The position numbers were made by a program, and so were the translations under genes. Shown one piece after another: positions 62,924 through 64,000 of a stretch of 64,000 nt of DNA (within the stretch, counting starts at the first letter, position 1; every line of letters begins with the position of its first letter). The notes under the pieces are model-generated. The model saw only the letters and a list, made by a program, of their open reading frames with translations, was not told the origin of the DNA and did not search any database. This DNA comes from CAYXLI01 sp964464925. GTDB taxonomy: Bacteria > Acidobacteriota > Terriglobia > Bryobacterales > Bryobacteraceae. The stretch is taken from NCBI GenBank assembly GCA_964464925.1, contig CAYXLI010000008.1, forward strand, positions 1 through 64,000. Direction: 5' to 3'.

Positions 62924-64000
62924 TTACCCCGTGTATCGCAAAGAGTCGAGAATTGGCGTTCGCGAGGCGGACCACGCCGGGAGGAAAGAACTAATCAGGC
63001 CGATTGCGACGCCGACGGCCAGTAGAGCCAATCCGACAGGGGCCGAGACGGTCAGCATCTTGAGCTGGGCGAAGAACGTCGGTGCCTGCCGGACCACAAA
63101 TGTCAGACCGGAAGCGAGCAGTAACCCGATAATGCCTCCAGCAAGTGAGAGAAACGCCGCCTCCCCCAGAATGATCGTGAGAATATCGGAATTGGTAAAA
63201 CCAAGTGTTTTGAGTACGCCTACTTCACGAATTCGTTCCCGGGTTGACATCGCCATTGTATTGGCGGACACCAACAGAATGGTGAACGTCACTGCAGCGA
63301 AAATGCACAGCAGAAACATCTTGACGTTACCGAGGAAGGACACGAAGCTCAGTTGAAACGCCTGCTCGGTTTCAGTGCGCGTCTGCGTAGGTGAATTGCG
63401 GAAGATATCGTCTATTTCCTTGGCAACACGAGGCACGTCCTCAGCCGAGTTCGCGAGGATAGTAAACAGCCCGGCGAAGTCTTTCCGCCTCGGCCCGAGC
63501 AACTCGTATAAATAATCCATGTGGAAATATAAAGCTTGGCTCGTTAACGGACTATCGTAAATTCCGCGCACCGTGAGCTCTAACGTTACAGGAAAAATGT
63601 CACCTTTTATTTGCAGGCGATCACCGACTTTCAAATTGAACTTGCCGGCAATTTCCCTGTGCATCACGCAGCCTGTTCGGTCCCGAATGAACGCCTGCTT
63701 CTCCGCCTCACCGATCTGGAACTCCGGGTGGATCACGAAGACCTTTTGCTCTTCAGCGGCAAAGCGCGCGAACATGTTCTTGGGCTCCTTGTAAACCCCG
63801 CCGAACCATTGTGTAGCCATAACTTCCCTTACACCTGGGACTTGCTTGATCTTCGCGCCATAGGAAATAGGCATTATGGTCGCGAGGGAAATCCGGTTGC
63901 GGGTGATGAGTCGCAGGGCTTGTTCCGGCGTGGCCTCCTGAAAGAAGAATGCCTGATAGATCGCCATGAGAACTCCGAGCAGGCAAAGGGACGCAGCCAC
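62924..64000 (-). CDS. FtsX/MacB-family ABC permease 2 (5' end outside window)
   Basis: The 358 visible residues run off the right edge. They contain a periplasmic core domain and three C-terminal helices, with NTMAMSTRERIREVGVLKTLGF as the coupling motif, and end PAWSASRTPILDSLRYTG. It is the first visible gene of the exporter operon. Confidence 0.9.
   Translation of the reverse strand: MAASLCLLGVLMAIYQAFFFQEATPEQALRLITRNRISLATIMPISYGAKIKQVPGVREVMATQWFGGVYKEPKNMFARFAAEEQKVFVIHPEFQIGEAEKQAFIRDRTGCVMHREIAGKFNLKVGDRLQIKGDIFPVTLELTVRGIYDSPLTSQALYFHMDYLYELLGPRRKDFAGLFTILANSAEDVPRVAKEIDDIFRNSPTQTRTETEQAFQLSFVSFLGNVKMFLLCIFAAVTFTILLVSANTMAMSTRERIREVGVLKTLGFTNSDILTIILGEAAFLSLAGGIIGLLLASGLTFVVRQAPTFFAQLKMLTVSAPVGLALLAVGVAIGLISSFLPAWSASRTPILDSLRYTG

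Noticed and set aside
1..64000. CRISPR arrays or insertion sequences
   Set aside because: No regularly spaced identical repeats with unique spacers and no transposase-like frame were found. The only arrays are the iterons and the int-proximal repeats.

Overview
The window appears to be the integrase-proximal part of an integrated conjugative element (about 1-34,135) joined to a stretch of host chromosome (about 34,136-64,000). The host looks like an Acidobacteriota, probably of the Solibacter/Bryobacter type. Pointers are a GC-rich genome, an Oar-like TonB-family outer-membrane protein with an N-terminal carboxypeptidase-regulatory domain, an M13 peptidase ending in the CxVW motif, and CHAT/TPR proteins beside zinc-finger anti-sigma factors. 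This assignment is inference from gene content; no rRNA is present.

Element, left to right. An ArdC-like antirestriction gene runs off the left edge, preceded by a coupled 46-residue ORF. Next come a CheB-CheR-PAS-histidine kinase and its response regulator, then an RP4-type transfer block: traJ and the relaxase leftward, traKLM rightward, with a probable oriT between them. An ATP-dependent DNA ligase and a RepB-like primase follow, then a secreted CHAT protease with an S41 protease, a merR-merC-thioredoxin operon, an ECF-like sigma factor with a membrane anti-sigma factor, and a full RP4/Ti-type mating-pair operon trbBCDEJKLFGI. The cargo next to the integrase is a leftward three-gene ABC-3C conflict system. 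Then come seven 18-bp iteron-like repeats, two small HTH/excisionase-like genes and a tyrosine integrase. The integrase abuts the 3' end of tRNA-Pro(TGG), which is the presumed attachment site. No TraG/VirD4 coupling protein and no second att site are visible, so the element continues to the left.

The most interesting signal is regulatory. The traKLM, CHAT-S41 and trb operons share one upstream DNA module: phased GAAAC-type repeats, a GAA-N14-16-GTC core resembling an ECF promoter, and a conserved GCGGCYTAC leader. The element carries its own sigma/anti-sigma pair divergent from one copy. I propose an element-encoded sigma regulon that links envelope proteases to conjugation.

Chromosome, left to right. 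A cation-diffusion-facilitator transporter, a tetraheme-type cytochrome c, an Oar-like receptor, an O-antigen ligase-like protein, an M13 peptidase and an FG-GAP protein are followed by tRNA-Glu(CTC) and about 1 kb of decayed sequence. A nitrogen-oxide cluster comes next: nrfHA, an NsrR-like Rrf2 regulator, a Dnr-like Crp/Fnr regulator, a quinol NO reductase, and a methyltransferase-cupin-hemerythrin operon. Two TGAC-N4-GTCA sites lie between the divergent halves. After a TPR lipoprotein and an unusual ATP-grasp gene pair come housekeeping genes (gap, isocitrate dehydrogenase, purH), an S1/P1 nuclease and a MacB/LolD-type ABC exporter whose second permease runs off the right edge.
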